Assembly: GCA_949289145.1 (NCBI GenBank)
Contig: CASEML010000048.1
Span: 1 to 42,943 of the forward strand
Origin: an uncultured Eubacteriales bacterium
GTDB lineage: Bacteria; Bacillota; Clostridia; Lachnospirales; Lachnospiraceae
Reading direction: 5' to 3'
Length of the DNA: 42,943 nt
In this document: in pieces, positions 16,239 through 26,144 of the stretch
Layout of the letters: every line of letters begins with the position of its first letter
Numbering within the stretch: the stretch's first letter is position 1
Notes under the pieces: generated by a model
What the model saw: the letters and a program-made list of their open reading frames with translations, nothing else
What the model was told of the DNA's origin: nothing
Database searches by the model: none
Made by a program: the position numbers and the translations under genes

Positions 16239-17312
16239 ATGAAAGCTTTTCTGATACTTGAGGATGGAACTACATTTACGGGGACCAGTATTGGTTCTGC
16301 CAAAGAAGTAATTAGTGAAATCGTTTTTAACACATCTATGACTGGGTATTTAGAGGTACTCACCGACCCATCTTATGCCGGACAGGCAGTTGTTATGACA
16401 TATCCTTTGATTGGCAATTATGGTATCTGCCATGAAGATATGGAATCTTTGAAACCATGGCCCGATGGTTATATTGTACGGGAACTCTCCAGACTTCCAA
16501 GTAATTTCCGAAGTGAAGACACAATTCAGCATTTTTTAGAAGAACATGATATTCCAGGTATTGCAGGTATTGATACAAGAGCCCTTACTAAGATTTTGAG
16601 AGAAAAGGGTACGATGAACGGAATGATCACTACCAATGAAAATTACAATTTAGATGAAATTCTTCCCCAATTAAAAGAATATAAGACCGGAAATGTGGTG
16701 GAAAAAGTAACATGCAAAGAGAAAAAAGTGCTCAAAGGGGACGGAAAGAAAGTGGCTTTGATGGACTTTGGAGCAAAGGATAATATCGCAAAGAGCTTAA
16801 ATGAACGTGGATGCGAAGTTACTATTTATCCTGCAGGTACAAAGGCAGAAGAAATTATTGCTTCTAATCCGGATGGAATCATGTTGTCTAACGGACCGGG
16901 CGATCCTAAGGATTGTGTGGAGATTATTGAAGAGATCAAAAAGCTGTATAATACAGAAATTCCTATTTTTGCTATTTGTTTGGGGCATCAATTAATGGCA
17001 TTGGCAACCGGGGCAGATACTCATAAAATGAAATACGGACATCGGGGAGGGAATCATCCGGTAAAAGACTTGGAAACAGGCCGAGTATACATATCTTCTC
17101 AAAATCATGGATATGTAGTGGACATGGAAAAGATGGATCCGGAAGTGGCAGAAGCAAGCTTTGTGAATGTAAATGACGGAACAACAGAAGGCTTAAAATA
17201 TAAAAACAAAAATATTTTTACGGTACAGTTCCACCCGGAAGCATGTCCGGGACCGCAGGACAGTACGTTTCTTTTTGACAGATTTATGAAAATGATGGAG
17301 GTAACGGAATAA
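16239..17312 (+). CDS. carA: Carbamoyl phosphate synthase small (glutaminase) subunit
   Basis: CarA hydrolyses glutamine and channels ammonia to CarB for carbamoyl phosphate synthesis, feeding pyrimidine and arginine biosynthesis. The 357-residue product has the family length. The N-terminal domain contains [23 protein letters not shown], and the class I amidotransferase domain has [16 protein letters not shown] with catalytic Cys247, and the [11 protein letters not shown] triad histidine segment. The frame extends 33 nt upstream to 16206, but homology begins at [10 protein letters not shown] and AAAGG lies 8 nt upstream of this ATG. The stop overlaps the carB start by one base. Confidence 0.97.
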   Translation: MKAFLILEDGTTFTGTSIGSAKEVISEIVFNTSMTGYLEVLTDPSYAGQAVVMTYPLIGNYGICHEDMESLKPWPDGYIVRELSRLPSNFRSEDTIQHFLEEHDIPGIAGIDTRALTKILREKGTMNGMITTNENYNLDEILPQLKEYKTGNVVEKVTCKEKKVLKGDGKKVALMDFGAKDNIAKSLNERGCEVTIYPAGTKAEEIIASNPDGIMLSNGPGDPKDCVEIIEEIKKLYNTEIPIFAICLGHQLMALATGADTHKMKYGHRGGNHPVKDLETGRVYISSQNHGYVVDMEKMDPEVAEASFVNVNDGTTEGLKYKNKNIFTVQFHPEACPGPQDSTFLFDRFMKMMEVTE

Positions 17313-20300
17313 TGCCTAAAAATCCTAATATAAAAAAAGTATTGGTTATTGGTTCTGGTCCAATCGTAATTGGTCAGGCTGCTGAATTCGATTATGCGGG
17401 AACACAAGCCTGTCGTTCTTTAAAAGAAGAAGGAATTGAAGTAGTCTTAGTAAACTCCAACCCTGCAACGATCATGACAGACAAAGATATTGCAGATAAG
17501 GTATATATTGAGCCGTTGACAGTTAAAGTATTAGAGCAGTTGATTATTAAGGAACAGCCGGACAGTGTGCTGCCTACACTAGGTGGACAGGCTGCTTTAA
17601 ACCTCGCGATGGAATTGGATGAATCTGGTTTTTTACAGAAGCATAATGTAAAACTGATAGGTACCACACCGGAAACCATCAAAAAGGCAGAAGACCGTGA
17701 AATGTTCAAAGAAACCATGGAAAAGATCGGAGAGCCATGTGCGCCTTCAGAAATTGTGCATACAGTGGAAGCAGGTATCGAATTCACCAATAAGATTGGT
17801 TATCCGGTAGTACTGCGCCCTGCTTATACCTTAGGCGGAAGCGGCGGTGGTATTGCCCATAACGAAGAAGAATTGGTAAATATTTTATCTAACGGACTGC
17901 GTTTAAGTCGTGTAGGTCAGGTGTTGGTGGAGCGCTGTATTGCAGGCTGGAAAGAAATAGAATACGAAGTCATGCGTGATGGCAACGGCAACTGCATTAC
18001 GGTATGTAATATGGAAAACATTGACCCGGTGGGGGTACATACCGGAGACAGTATTGTTGTGGCACCCTCTCAGACACTGGGGGATAAAGAATATCAGATG
18101 TTAAGAAGTTCAGCTCTTAACATTATCAGTGAATTAAATATTACTGGTGGATGTAATGTACAGTATGCATTACACCCAAGTACTTTTGAATACTGTGTTA
18201 TTGAAGTAAATCCTCGTGTAAGCCGTTCCTCGGCACTGGCTTCTAAGGCAACAGGTTACCCGATTGCAAAGGTGGCAGCTAAGATTGCATTAGGCTATAC
18301 CTTGGACGAAATCAAAAACGCAATTACAGGAAAGACCTACGCAAGCTTTGAGCCTACTTTAGACTATTGTGTAGTTAAGATTCCTCGTCTGCCTTTTGAT
18401 AAATTTATCATGGCGAAGCGTACCCTTACCACACAGATGAAAGCTACAGGAGAAGTTATGAGTATCTGTACCAACTTTGAAGGTGCATTGATGAAAGCGC
18501 TCCGTTCCTTGGAACAGCATGTAGACAGTCTGATGTCCTACGATTTCAGCGATTTAGATAACGCACAACTGGAGGAGGCATTACATCGCGTAGATGACAG
18601 ACGTATCTTTGTGATTGCAGAAGCGTTACGGCGTGGTGTGTCTTACGATAAGATTAACGAAATCACAAAGATAGATAAGTGGTTTATTGACAAATTTGCA
18701 ATTTTGGTAGAAATGGAAAATAAACTGCGCAGAGAACCATTAACCAAGGAACTTCTTGCAGAGGCTAAGAGAATAGAATTTCCGGATACTGTCATTGCCA
18801 AACTGACAGGAAAAGAAACAGCCCAGATTAAGGCATTGAGAGATGAAGCGGGAATCAAAGCTGCATATAAGATGGTTGACACCTGTGCGGCAGAGTTTGA
18901 AGCCACAACACCATATTATTACTCCTGCTTTGGCAGTGAAAATGAAGTTGTGGAAACAAAAGAGAAAAAGAAAGTACTGGTACTTGGTTCCGGACCCATT
19001 CGTATCGGACAGGGTATTGAGTTTGACTACTGTTCTGTGCATTCCACCTGGGCATTTAAGGAAGAAGGATGGGAAACCATCATTGTCAATAATAATCCGG
19101 AAACAGTAAGTACAGACTTTGATATTGCAGATAAGCTTTATTTTGAACCGCTGACAGCAGAAGATGTGGAAAGCATTGTAGAAATTGAAAAGCCGGACGG
19201 GGCAGTGGTGCAGTTTGGAGGACAGACAGCGATTAAGCTGACAGAAGCTTTAATGAAGATGGGTGTGCCGATTCTTGGTACTTCTGCTGAAAATGTGGAT
19301 GCAGCGGAAGACCGGGAAATCTTTGATCAGATTCTAGAAGACTGCTGTATTCCAAGACCTGCAGGCCATACTGTATTTACCGCAGAAGAAGCAAAGGCAG
19401 CAGCAAAGGAACTGGGATATCCGGTACTGGTAAGACCTTCTTACGTACTTGGCGGACAGGGTATGCAGATTGCCATTTCTGATGATGATATTGACGAATT
19501 TATCGGAATCATCAATAGAATTACTCAGGAACATCCGATTTTGGTTGATAAATATTTAGTTGGTAAAGAGATCGAAGTGGATGCGGTATGTGACGGTGAG
19601 GATATTCTGATTCCGGGTATCATGGAACATATTGAAAGAGCCGGAGTTCACTCAGGGGACAGTATTTCCGTATACCCTGCACAGTCACTGACAGAAAAGC
19701 AGAAAAAGATTATTGTGGAATACACAAGAAAACTGGCGAAAGCATTGCATGTAATTGGTTTGATCAATATTCAGTTTATCGCATTTGGCGAAGAAATTTA
19801 TGTAATCGAAGTGAATCCGCGCTCCAGCCGTACTGTGCCTTATATTTCCAAAGTAACAGGTATTCCTATTGTGAAGCTTGCAACAAAAGTAATCATTGGA
19901 AATACTATTAAGGGGCTGGGATATACACCGGGGCTGCAGAAGGAAGCAGATTACATTGCAATCAAGATGCCGGTATTCTCTTTTGAAAAGCTTCGAGGAG
20001 CTGATATCAGTCTTGGACCGGAAATGAAGTCTACCGGTGAAGTTCTCGGCATCGCTGAAACCTTTGAAGAGGCACTGTACAAAGCGTTTTTAGGTGCAGG
20101 ATTCAGTTTGCCGAAACATAAGCAGATGATTATTACTGTAAAAGATGCGGATAAGATGGAAGTAGTGGATATCGCTAAGCGCTTTGAGGCTTTAGGATAT
20201 AAGATTTACGCAACCAGGAGTACTGCAAGAGTATTAAATGAAAACGGCGTAAAGGCTTCCAAAGTCAATAAGATTGAACAGGAATCTCCAAATCTTATGG

Positions 20301-20518
20301 ATTTGATCTTAGGTCATAAGATCGATCTTGTAATCGATACACCAACCAATGGACGTGATAAGAGCAGAGATGGATTCTTGATTCGCAGAAATGCCATTGA
20401 AACAGGTGTGAATGTGCTTACTAGCTTAGACACAGCAAATGCATTGGTTACAAGCATGGAAACAGCTGACAAGCAGCATCTAACATTAATTGATATTGCA
20501 ACTGTAAGTACTAAATAA
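17312..20518 (+). CDS. carB: Carbamoyl phosphate synthase large subunit
   Basis: CarB makes carbamoyl phosphate from bicarbonate, ammonia delivered by CarA and two ATP. At 1068 residues it is full length and shows the internal duplication: the first half begins [24 protein letters not shown] and the second half [24 protein letters not shown] near residue 550. Each half has an ATP-grasp domain ([28 protein letters not shown]) with Glu/Asn metal ligands ([38 protein letters not shown]). The C-terminal MGS-like allosteric domain spans about the last 130 residues. Start and stop of carA overlap (TAATG), implying translational coupling. Confidence 0.98.
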   Translation: MPKNPNIKKVLVIGSGPIVIGQAAEFDYAGTQACRSLKEEGIEVVLVNSNPATIMTDKDIADKVYIEPLTVKVLEQLIIKEQPDSVLPTLGGQAALNLAMELDESGFLQKHNVKLIGTTPETIKKAEDREMFKETMEKIGEPCAPSEIVHTVEAGIEFTNKIGYPVVLRPAYTLGGSGGGIAHNEEELVNILSNGLRLSRVGQVLVERCIAGWKEIEYEVMRDGNGNCITVCNMENIDPVGVHTGDSIVVAPSQTLGDKEYQMLRSSALNIISELNITGGCNVQYALHPSTFEYCVIEVNPRVSRSSALASKATGYPIAKVAAKIALGYTLDEIKNAITGKTYASFEPTLDYCVVKIPRLPFDKFIMAKRTLTTQMKATGEVMSICTNFEGALMKALRSLEQHVDSLMSYDFSDLDNAQLEEALHRVDDRRIFVIAEALRRGVSYDKINEITKIDKWFIDKFAILVEMENKLRREPLTKELLAEAKRIEFPDTVIAKLTGKETAQIKALRDEAGIKAAYKMVDTCAAEFEATTPYYYSCFGSENEVVETKEKKKVLVLGSGPIRIGQGIEFDYCSVHSTWAFKEEGWETIIVNNNPETVSTDFDIADKLYFEPLTAEDVESIVEIEKPDGAVVQFGGQTAIKLTEALMKMGVPILGTSAENVDAAEDREIFDQILEDCCIPRPAGHTVFTAEEAKAAAKELGYPVLVRPSYVLGGQGMQIAISDDDIDEFIGIINRITQEHPILVDKYLVGKEIEVDAVCDGEDILIPGIMEHIERAGVHSGDSISVYPAQSLTEKQKKIIVEYTRKLAKALHVIGLINIQFIAFGEEIYVIEVNPRSSRTVPYISKVTGIPIVKLATKVIIGNTIKGLGYTPGLQKEADYIAIKMPVFSFEKLRGADISLGPEMKSTGEVLGIAETFEEALYKAFLGAGFSLPKHKQMIITVKDADKMEVVDIAKRFEALGYKIYATRSTARVLNENGVKASKVNKIEQESPNLMDLILGHKIDLVIDTPTNGRDKSRDGFLIRRNAIETGVNVLTSLDTANALVTSMETADKQHLTLIDIATVSTK

Positions 20519-20545
20519 ACATACAGGCTCCCAAGAGTCAGTTAT

Positions 20546-20588
20546 CGAAAGAATATCTCTTTTTGGGATATTCTTTCGTGTTTTTATT
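20546..20588 (+). terminator. Terminator of carAB
   Basis: CGAAAGAATATC (20546-20557) pairs exactly with 20567-20578 around a 9-nt loop, followed by TGTTTTTATT. Confidence 0.85.
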
Positions 20589-20700
20589 CAAAACCATGGA
20601 AAAGTTTCTATAATATTTGGAAATAAATGGTTATTTGTGAATAGAAATGAAAAGGCGCACATATAATAAAATTGGTTACACAGGAAAAGGAGATGCACAC

Positions 20701-21924
20701 ATGAAAAATTTATTAATTGCACAGTCAGGCGGTCCCACAGCAGCCATTAACGCAACGGTGGCAGGCATTGTTACCGGAGCAGGAGCCAGTGGAAAAATTG
20801 ATAAAATTTATGGAGCTGTAAACGGTATTAAGGGTGTTCTGGAAGAAAAATTTGTTTCTTTAAATTCTGTGTTAAAAGATATGGGATGTATCGAACTTCT
20901 CTGCCACACTCCGGCAGCCGCATTGGGTTCCTGCCGTTTTAAGCTGGACAGTCTGGAAAAAAGTGATGAACAGTACCGTAAAATTGTCGAAGTGTTAAGA
21001 AAATACCATATTGGATATTTTATCTATATTGGCGGTAATGATTCCATGGATACAGTGGATAAATTGTCACGCTACTGTATTATGAATAATATTGATGATA
21101 TTAAAGTGGTTGGAGCCCCAAAGACCATTGACAATGATCTGGCGGAAACCGATCACTGTCCGGGTTTTGGTTCTGCGGCAAAATACATTGCAACCACGTT
21201 CTGTGAGCTGGAAAGGGATTGTAATGTATACGATATGCCTGCAGTTACCATTGTGGAAGTAATGGGAAGAAATGCCGGATGGCTTACAGCTTCTTCAGCG
21301 CTGTCTAGGCTCAATGGTGCAGATGGTCCAAGTCTCATATATCTTTGCGAACGGGAATTTGATATAGATAAATTTATTCAGGATGTAAAAGAAAAATTAA
21401 AAACAAGACCTGCGATTCTGGTAGCGGTTAGTGAAGGAATCAAGGACAAAAACGGTGTTTATATCTCAGAAAGCCAGCAAAGTGGAGCTGTGGATGTGTT
21501 TGGTCACAGTTATATTGCAGGGGCTGCCAGAGTGTTAGAACAGGTGGTAAGAGAACGTATAGGCTGTAAAGTCCGTTCGGTGGAACTGAATCTGATGCAG
21601 AGATGTGCTGGTCATGTGGCCAGTGCTACGGATATTGCAGAATCTAAAATGCTGGGACTTCATGCATTTCAGTGTGCAATAGAAGGAATGACAGGCGTTA
21701 TGGCCGCCGTTATCCGCACCAATTCTAATCCTTATGAAGTGATTTTTAGGCGTGTGAGAGTATCGAAAGTTGCTAATAAGGAAAAAACCGTACCGCTTGA
21801 ATGGATCACAGAGGAAGGAAATGACATAACAAAGGAAATGATGGAATATCTCACACCACTGATTCAGGGAGAAGTTCATTCTGTTTTTGAAAATGGTATT
21901 CCAAAACATATTACATTGTATTAA
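20701..21924 (+). CDS. 6-phosphofructokinase, pyrophosphate-dependent type
   Basis: Phosphorylates fructose 6-phosphate to fructose 1,6-bisphosphate in glycolysis. The 407-residue protein belongs to the PfkA superfamily (AQSGGPTAAINATVAGI at the N terminus). The phosphoryl-donor residues read GGNDS (111-115) and PKTIDND (140-146, Lys141). The Asp in GGxDS and the Lys in PKTIDND are the signature of PPi-using enzymes, whereas ATP enzymes have GGDGS and PGTIDND. The reaction would therefore be reversible and save ATP, as in many anaerobes. The frame extends to 20647, but AAAGGAG at 20687-20693 supports 20701. Single-gene unit followed by a terminator. Confidence 0.88.
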   Translation: MKNLLIAQSGGPTAAINATVAGIVTGAGASGKIDKIYGAVNGIKGVLEEKFVSLNSVLKDMGCIELLCHTPAAALGSCRFKLDSLEKSDEQYRKIVEVLRKYHIGYFIYIGGNDSMDTVDKLSRYCIMNNIDDIKVVGAPKTIDNDLAETDHCPGFGSAAKYIATTFCELERDCNVYDMPAVTIVEVMGRNAGWLTASSALSRLNGADGPSLIYLCEREFDIDKFIQDVKEKLKTRPAILVAVSEGIKDKNGVYISESQQSGAVDVFGHSYIAGAARVLEQVVRERIGCKVRSVELNLMQRCAGHVASATDIAESKMLGLHAFQCAIEGMTGVMAAVIRTNSNPYEVIFRRVRVSKVANKEKTVPLEWITEEGNDITKEMMEYLTPLIQGEVHSVFENGIPKHITLY

Positions 21925-21945
21925 GTTCATTAAAATCCCAAAGAT

Positions 21946-21988
21946 AAGGCTTTGTATTACAGGAATGTTACAAAGCCTTTAAATTTTA
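21946..21988 (+). terminator. Terminator of the phosphofructokinase gene
   Basis: AAGGCTTTGTA (21946-21956) pairs exactly with TACAAAGCCTT (21969-21979) around a 12-nt loop, followed by a T-rich run. Confidence 0.8.
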
Positions 21989-22054
21989 TTTAAAATAACG
22001 AAAAAATCAATTAAAAAATAGGAAATTTTGCACAATTTGAACAAAAAAGCTTTA

Positions 22055-22084
22055 TTGTTATGAAAAAAAGTGGTATTATAAAAT
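22055..22084 (+). promoter_or_regulatory. Candidate promoter of the orphan 109-residue gene
   Basis: TTGTTA at 22055-22060 and TATAAA at 22079-22084, 18 nt apart. TGGTATTAT inside the spacer is an alternative extended -10. The leader to the ATG at 22173 is about 80 nt and has no clear fold. Confidence 0.35.
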
Positions 22085-22172
22085 TGTAAATAAGAACAGT
22101 TATGTAATAACTGGGGGGATTGGGTTAATAATTAATTAAGAGAATGGGAATTCTGAAGAAAGGAGGATTATT

Positions 22173-22502
22173 ATGGGTTACGATGTAGTTCGAGGATGTG
22201 TAAATATGCAAAGTGGGGAACGCCAGAGTTTTTATTTTCGTAATACGGATGGAAATATTGCAAGTTTTATAGCTAAGAATGCCGGTACAGACAATCGAAT
22301 TGCAGTAGAAAATATTTTCGGAAGAACAATTATTAAGACAGTAGGTTTAAATGGTGTATTTGATGGGGTTCAGTCAGCCATTAAAAGAGTAGGGGCAGAA
22401 CTTGAACTGATCAAAAGCGGTGCGAAAGAAGCTGATGAACTGGAGTGTTATGAATTAAACAGCATCATTGGATATGAAAGCATAAGTGAACACTTTAACT
22501 AA
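22173..22502 (+). CDS. Orphan 109-residue protein of unknown function
   Basis: Not recognised. The 109-residue protein is soluble (no signal peptide or membrane helix), with a mixed composition that suggests a folded alpha/beta domain: MGYDVVRGCVNMQSGERQSF, then a Gly/Asn-rich stretch, IFGRTIIKTVGLNGVFDG and a helical C-terminal half (VQSAIKRVGAELELIKSGAK). A strong AAAGGAGG lies about 7 nt before the ATG, it has its own upstream promoter candidate, and a good terminator follows, so it appears to be a real monocistronic gene. Neighbours (phosphofructokinase and argS) give no functional clue. Confidence 0.75.
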   Translation: MGYDVVRGCVNMQSGERQSFYFRNTDGNIASFIAKNAGTDNRIAVENIFGRTIIKTVGLNGVFDGVQSAIKRVGAELELIKSGAKEADELECYELNSIIGYESISEHFN

Positions 22503-22530
22503 TAAATAAATATTTATTACATTGTAAAAC

Positions 22531-22570
22531 AGCAATGGCAGAAATTGGGGTCTGTCGTTGCTTTTTTTTT
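22531..22570 (+). terminator. Terminator of the orphan gene, overlapping the argS promoter
   Basis: A 12-pair stem (22531-22542 with 22551-22562, two G-T wobbles) is followed by nine T residues. The last stem bases form the -35 box of the argS promoter. Confidence 0.9.
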
Positions 22571-22586
22571 GTAATCGTTGTATAAT
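22558..22586 (+). promoter_or_regulatory. Promoter of argS
   Basis: TTGCTT at 22558-22563 and a perfect TATAAT at 22581-22586 have a 17-nt spacer. The -35 box lies in the descending arm of the upstream terminator. The leader is too short for a T-box riboswitch. Confidence 0.65.
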
Positions 22587-22630
22587 GAAAAAATATGAGT
22601 AATAAAGCAGGCAATATACTAGGAGGAAAT

Positions 22631-24403
22631 ATGGAAAAAATAATTGATATAATTACAAAGGAAGCGGCAAAAGCCTTTTCTGACTGTGGGTACGAAGAAA
22701 AATATGGTATAGTATCGGTATCGAATCGCCCGGATTTATGTGAGTACCAGTGTAATGGTGCCATGGCTGCGGCAAAAACTTATAAAAAGGCTCCCATTAT
22801 GATTGCCAATGAAGTAGTGGAAAGATTAAAGCAAAGCAGAATGTTTTCCATGGTGGAAGCAGTGATGCCTGGATTTATCAATATAAAACTTTCTTTGGAT
22901 TTTTTAACTAAATATGTGAATGAAATGCTTCACACAGAACATCATGGCTGTGAAAAAGCAAAAGAATCCAAAACGATTATGATAGATTATGGCGGACCAA
23001 ACGTGGCAAAGCCGTTGCATGTGGGGCATCTGCGTTCGGCTATTATAGGAGAAAGTCTAAAGCGCATGGGACGCTTTCTAGGGCATAAAGTAATCGGCGA
23101 TGTGCATTTGGGCGACTGGGGGCTTCAGATGGGACTTATTATTACTGAATTAAAGAAAAGGAAGCCGGAGCTAGTATATTTTGATGAAAGTTATACAGGA
23201 GAATATCCCACAGAAGCACCCTTTACCATCAGCGAACTGGAGGAAATTTACCCGGCGGCCAGTGCCTATTCTAAGGAACATCCGGAGTACAAAGAAGAAG
23301 CTATGGAAGCAACGTATTTACTGCAGCATGGAAACCGTGGGTATCAGGCTTTATGGAATCATATCTTAGAAATTTCCGTGGATGACTTAAAGAAAAATTA
23401 TAAAAAGCTGAACGTGGAATTTGATTTGTGGAAGAAAGAGTCTGATGCGCAGCCTTATATTCCTGAGATGGTTCAGTATATGAAAGATCAGGGATATGCA
23501 TATGTAAGTGATGGAGCCCTAGTGGTGGACGTAAAGGAAGAAAGCGATACCAAGGAAATCCCGCCATGTATGATCTTAAAATCAGATGGTGCTTCCCTTT
23601 ATAATACCACAGACTTGGCGACCATTGTGGAACGTATGAAATTGTTTCATCCTGATGAAATTATTTATGTAGTAGATAAACGCCAGGAACTATATTTTGA
23701 ACAAGTATTCCGCTGTGCAAGAAAGACAAAACTTGTGGAAGAAGATACATCTCTTCGTTTTCTTGGGTTTGGAACCATGAACGGGAAGGACGGAAAGCCC
23801 TTTAAGACCCGTGCGGGTGGGGTAATGCGGTTAGAGCATTTGATTGAGGAAATTAATGACGAAATGTTTCATAAAATTACACAGAATCATGAAGTGGAAG
23901 AAGAGGAAGCCAGAGCTACCGCAAAGATTGTGGGACTTTCTGCAATCAAATACGGTGATTTATCAAATCAGGCGTCTAAGGACTATGTTTTTGATGTAGA
24001 ACGGTTTACTTCCTTTGAAGGGAATACAGGTCCATATATTTTATACACCATTGTGCGTATTAAGTCTATCTTAAATAAATATAAAGAGCAGGGCGGCAGT
24101 GTGGATGGATTACAAGCAGTGAAGTTAGAAGAAACTAACGAAAGCACAAAAGCCCTTGTGCTGGAGGCTGCAAGATTTCTTGGTGTCATTGAAAATGCTT
24201 TTGCAGAATTGGCGCCCCATAAGGTATGTTCTTATATTTATAATCTTGCCAACACCTTTAATCATTTTTACCATGAAACAAAGATTCTTGGTGAGGAAGA
24301 CAAAGAGAAAAAAGAAAGCTATATTGCATTGCTGTTGTTGACAGAACAAATTTTAGAAACTTGCATTGATGTGTTGGGGTTTGAAGCAGCGGAGAGAATG
24401 TAA
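22631..24403 (+). CDS. argS: Arginyl-tRNA synthetase
   Basis: Charges tRNA-Arg with arginine. A 590-residue class I synthetase: an N-terminal Add-1-like domain, the catalytic domain with the HIGH signature as HVGH (130-133) inside PNVAKPLHVGHLRSAIIGE, the FKTRAGGVMRLEHLI segment replacing a canonical KMSKS as in other ArgRS enzymes, and a C-terminal helical DALR anticodon-binding domain ending YHETKIL. The frame extends to 22595, but AGGAGG at 22621-22626 and family alignment support 22631. thiN follows after one base, indicating an operon with the next two genes. Confidence 0.96.
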   Translation: MEKIIDIITKEAAKAFSDCGYEEKYGIVSVSNRPDLCEYQCNGAMAAAKTYKKAPIMIANEVVERLKQSRMFSMVEAVMPGFINIKLSLDFLTKYVNEMLHTEHHGCEKAKESKTIMIDYGGPNVAKPLHVGHLRSAIIGESLKRMGRFLGHKVIGDVHLGDWGLQMGLIITELKKRKPELVYFDESYTGEYPTEAPFTISELEEIYPAASAYSKEHPEYKEEAMEATYLLQHGNRGYQALWNHILEISVDDLKKNYKKLNVEFDLWKKESDAQPYIPEMVQYMKDQGYAYVSDGALVVDVKEESDTKEIPPCMILKSDGASLYNTTDLATIVERMKLFHPDEIIYVVDKRQELYFEQVFRCARKTKLVEEDTSLRFLGFGTMNGKDGKPFKTRAGGVMRLEHLIEEINDEMFHKITQNHEVEEEEARATAKIVGLSAIKYGDLSNQASKDYVFDVERFTSFEGNTGPYILYTIVRIKSILNKYKEQGGSVDGLQAVKLEETNESTKALVLEAARFLGVIENAFAELAPHKVCSYIYNLANTFNHFYHETKILGEEDKEKKESYIALLLLTEQILETCIDVLGFEAAERM

Positions 24404-24404
24404 T

Positions 24405-25094
24405 ATGAGCATTGTAATTGTCAGCGGGGGCAGACTGGAACAGTCTGCCTTGGCTTTTTTCAAAGAAGAACAAGTGGTAATTGGGGTGGATGGCGGACTG
24501 AAATTCTGCTATGAAAATTATATTCCGGTAAATTATGCCATGGGGGATTTTGATACCATTGAGCCGGAGATTCTTGATTATTATAAAAAGCAGGAAAAAA
24601 CACAAATCAGGGCTTATCCACCGGAAAAAGATATAACGGACAGCAAAGCAGCCTTGGAACTGGCAGTACAGTTGATAAAGCAGCAGGGTAAGGTGCGGGG
24701 GCTGACAGGTGGCGCAGAAACCTCTGCCATGGAAATTATATTGCTAGGAGGAATCGGAACCAGAATGGATCACACGCTGGCAAATATAGGCTGCTTTAAA
24801 TATGCTTTGGAACAACAAGTTTCGCTGAAAATTATAGACAGTCATAATTGTATGTATGCTTATGATCATTCTTTCACGATACATAGAAAACAGTTGATAT
24901 ATAACAAGTACTTGTCTTTGTTGGCTATGGGAGCAGAAGTAAACAACCTTACCATCCGTGGTTTGAAATATCAAGTGGAAAATATAACACTTCCCTTGCT
25001 GAGTGACTGGGGGGTTAGCAACGAACTACTGGAGGAAAAGGCAGAAATCATTTTCTCCCATGGAATTTTATTAGTAATTGAATCAAGAGATTAG
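24405..25094 (+). CDS. thiN: Thiamine pyrophosphokinase
   Basis: Transfers pyrophosphate from ATP to thiamine, making the cofactor TPP. The 229-residue product shows the family motifs: VIGVDGGLKFCYENYIPVNYAMGDFDTI (substrate and metal region), YPPEKDITDSKAALELA and LGGIGTRMDHTLANI, followed by a C-terminal beta domain that binds thiamine. The frame extends to 24366 inside argS, but the ATG at 24405, one base after the argS stop and preceded by GGAGAG, gives the conserved N terminus. It complements the thiazole cluster at 34.4 kb, though the genes are about 10 kb apart. Confidence 0.9.
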   Translation: MSIVIVSGGRLEQSALAFFKEEQVVIGVDGGLKFCYENYIPVNYAMGDFDTIEPEILDYYKKQEKTQIRAYPPEKDITDSKAALELAVQLIKQQGKVRGLTGGAETSAMEIILLGGIGTRMDHTLANIGCFKYALEQQVSLKIIDSHNCMYAYDHSFTIHRKQLIYNKYLSLLAMGAEVNNLTIRGLKYQVENITLPLLSDWGVSNELLEEKAEIIFSHGILLVIESRD

Positions 25095-25106
25095 GAGGAA
25101 ATAAGT

Positions 25107-25943
25107 TTGAAAAAAGATAATATATTTTTAGCCATCTGGCGGTGTTTGTATCCGCTACTTATTCATGTGTCTGTAAGTTTTGCATTATCTTTTGCTTATA
25201 TGTTTTTGGTGGCTTTTCTGTTTGCGTTCCAAAGTGCAGCAGGGGAAGATATGACAATTGTTATGGAAAAGGTGTTACAAAATTATACAGAACATGCACT
25301 GTATATACTGTTAGCCACATCTGCCATCTGCATTGTGGTATTTGCACTGTTGTTCAGAGCTGATCGGAGAAAGGAACAGCAGGCAGGGCAGAAAGAAACA
25401 TCAAAAGCGGCATGGATTATATTGGCTGTAATGTCCGTAGCCCTTTGCGTTTCCTTGAATGGGCTGATCAGCCTTAGCGGCCTAAGCGGAATTTCTGCAA
25501 AATATCAGGAAGTGGCAGAAACACTGTATTCTGGCGGAATTCTTCTGGAACTGATTACAGTGGGAATATTGGGACCTATATGTGAGGAAATGATATTCCG
25601 GGGTTTGATGTTTCAAAGGCTGTGTGGATATGTGAAACCAACCATTGCTGTTCTGATTTCGGCATTGATGTTTGGGTTATATCATGGCAATATTGTACAG
25701 GGAGTATATGCGTTCTTTCTAGGCATAGTTATGGCGCTTTGTTATCTTCGTTTTCAGACCATTTGGGCACCGATTTTAATTCATATAATGGCAAATATTA
25801 CTTCTGTCTGCATTACGGAAATTGCTGTCATCGGCAAAGGACTGGAACAAACAAATGTGTTAATTGTTGCTACAATTATAACAACTATTGTCTGGATACT
25901 TGTGGCATGGATTTTATTGAAAAAAAATTCAGAGAGAAATTGA
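25107..25943 (+). CDS. CPBP family intramembrane metalloprotease
   Basis: A 278-residue integral membrane protein with about seven to eight helices and the CPBP (CAAX protease and bacteriocin-processing, Abi) signature: EEMIFRG at 160-166 giving the EExxxR motif, His193 in FGLYHGN and a third-motif His226 in LIHIMAN. Members are glutamic or metallo intramembrane proteases related to Rce1; bacterial roles include bacteriocin self-immunity, but for most the substrate is unknown. Start is TTG at 25107, chosen because AGGAGG (25094-25099) is correctly spaced and no ATG is available nearby. It ends the argS-thiN operon. Confidence 0.88.
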   Translation: MKKDNIFLAIWRCLYPLLIHVSVSFALSFAYMFLVAFLFAFQSAAGEDMTIVMEKVLQNYTEHALYILLATSAICIVVFALLFRADRRKEQQAGQKETSKAAWIILAVMSVALCVSLNGLISLSGLSGISAKYQEVAETLYSGGILLELITVGILGPICEEMIFRGLMFQRLCGYVKPTIAVLISALMFGLYHGNIVQGVYAFFLGIVMALCYLRFQTIWAPILIHIMANITSVCITEIAVIGKGLEQTNVLIVATIITTIVWILVAWILLKKNSERN

Positions 25944-25956
25944 CATAAATAGGGAA

Positions 25957-25990
25957 AAAAGGAAACAATTTCGGTTGTTTCCTTTTATTT
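25957..25990 (+). terminator. Terminator of the argS-thiN-CPBP operon
   Basis: AAAAGGAAACAA (25957-25968) pairs exactly with TTGTTTCCTTTT (25975-25986) around TTTCGG, ending in TTTTATTT. Confidence 0.9.
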
Positions 25991-26065
25991 ATGCTTAAAT
26001 TATCTGAAAATATATTGAAATAAAACAAATTATCGAATATTCAGACGATTTTGAAAAAATAATTG

Positions 26066-26094
26066 TTTACACAGGGCGAAAAAAGTAGTATATT
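26066..26094 (+). promoter_or_regulatory. Promoter of gltBD
   Basis: TTTACA at 26066-26071 and TATATT at 26089-26094 with a 17-nt spacer; each box is a five-of-six match. About 50 nt of leader precede the GTG start. Confidence 0.6.
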
Positions 26095-26144
26095 AAGAAA
26101 GGATAAGACCTAAGTAAAAGCACAACGAAAGGAAGGATTGCAGA

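Noticed and set aside
22587-22630. T-box or arginine-responsive leader of argS
   Set aside because: Only about 40 nt separate the promoter and the start codon, too short for any such structure.
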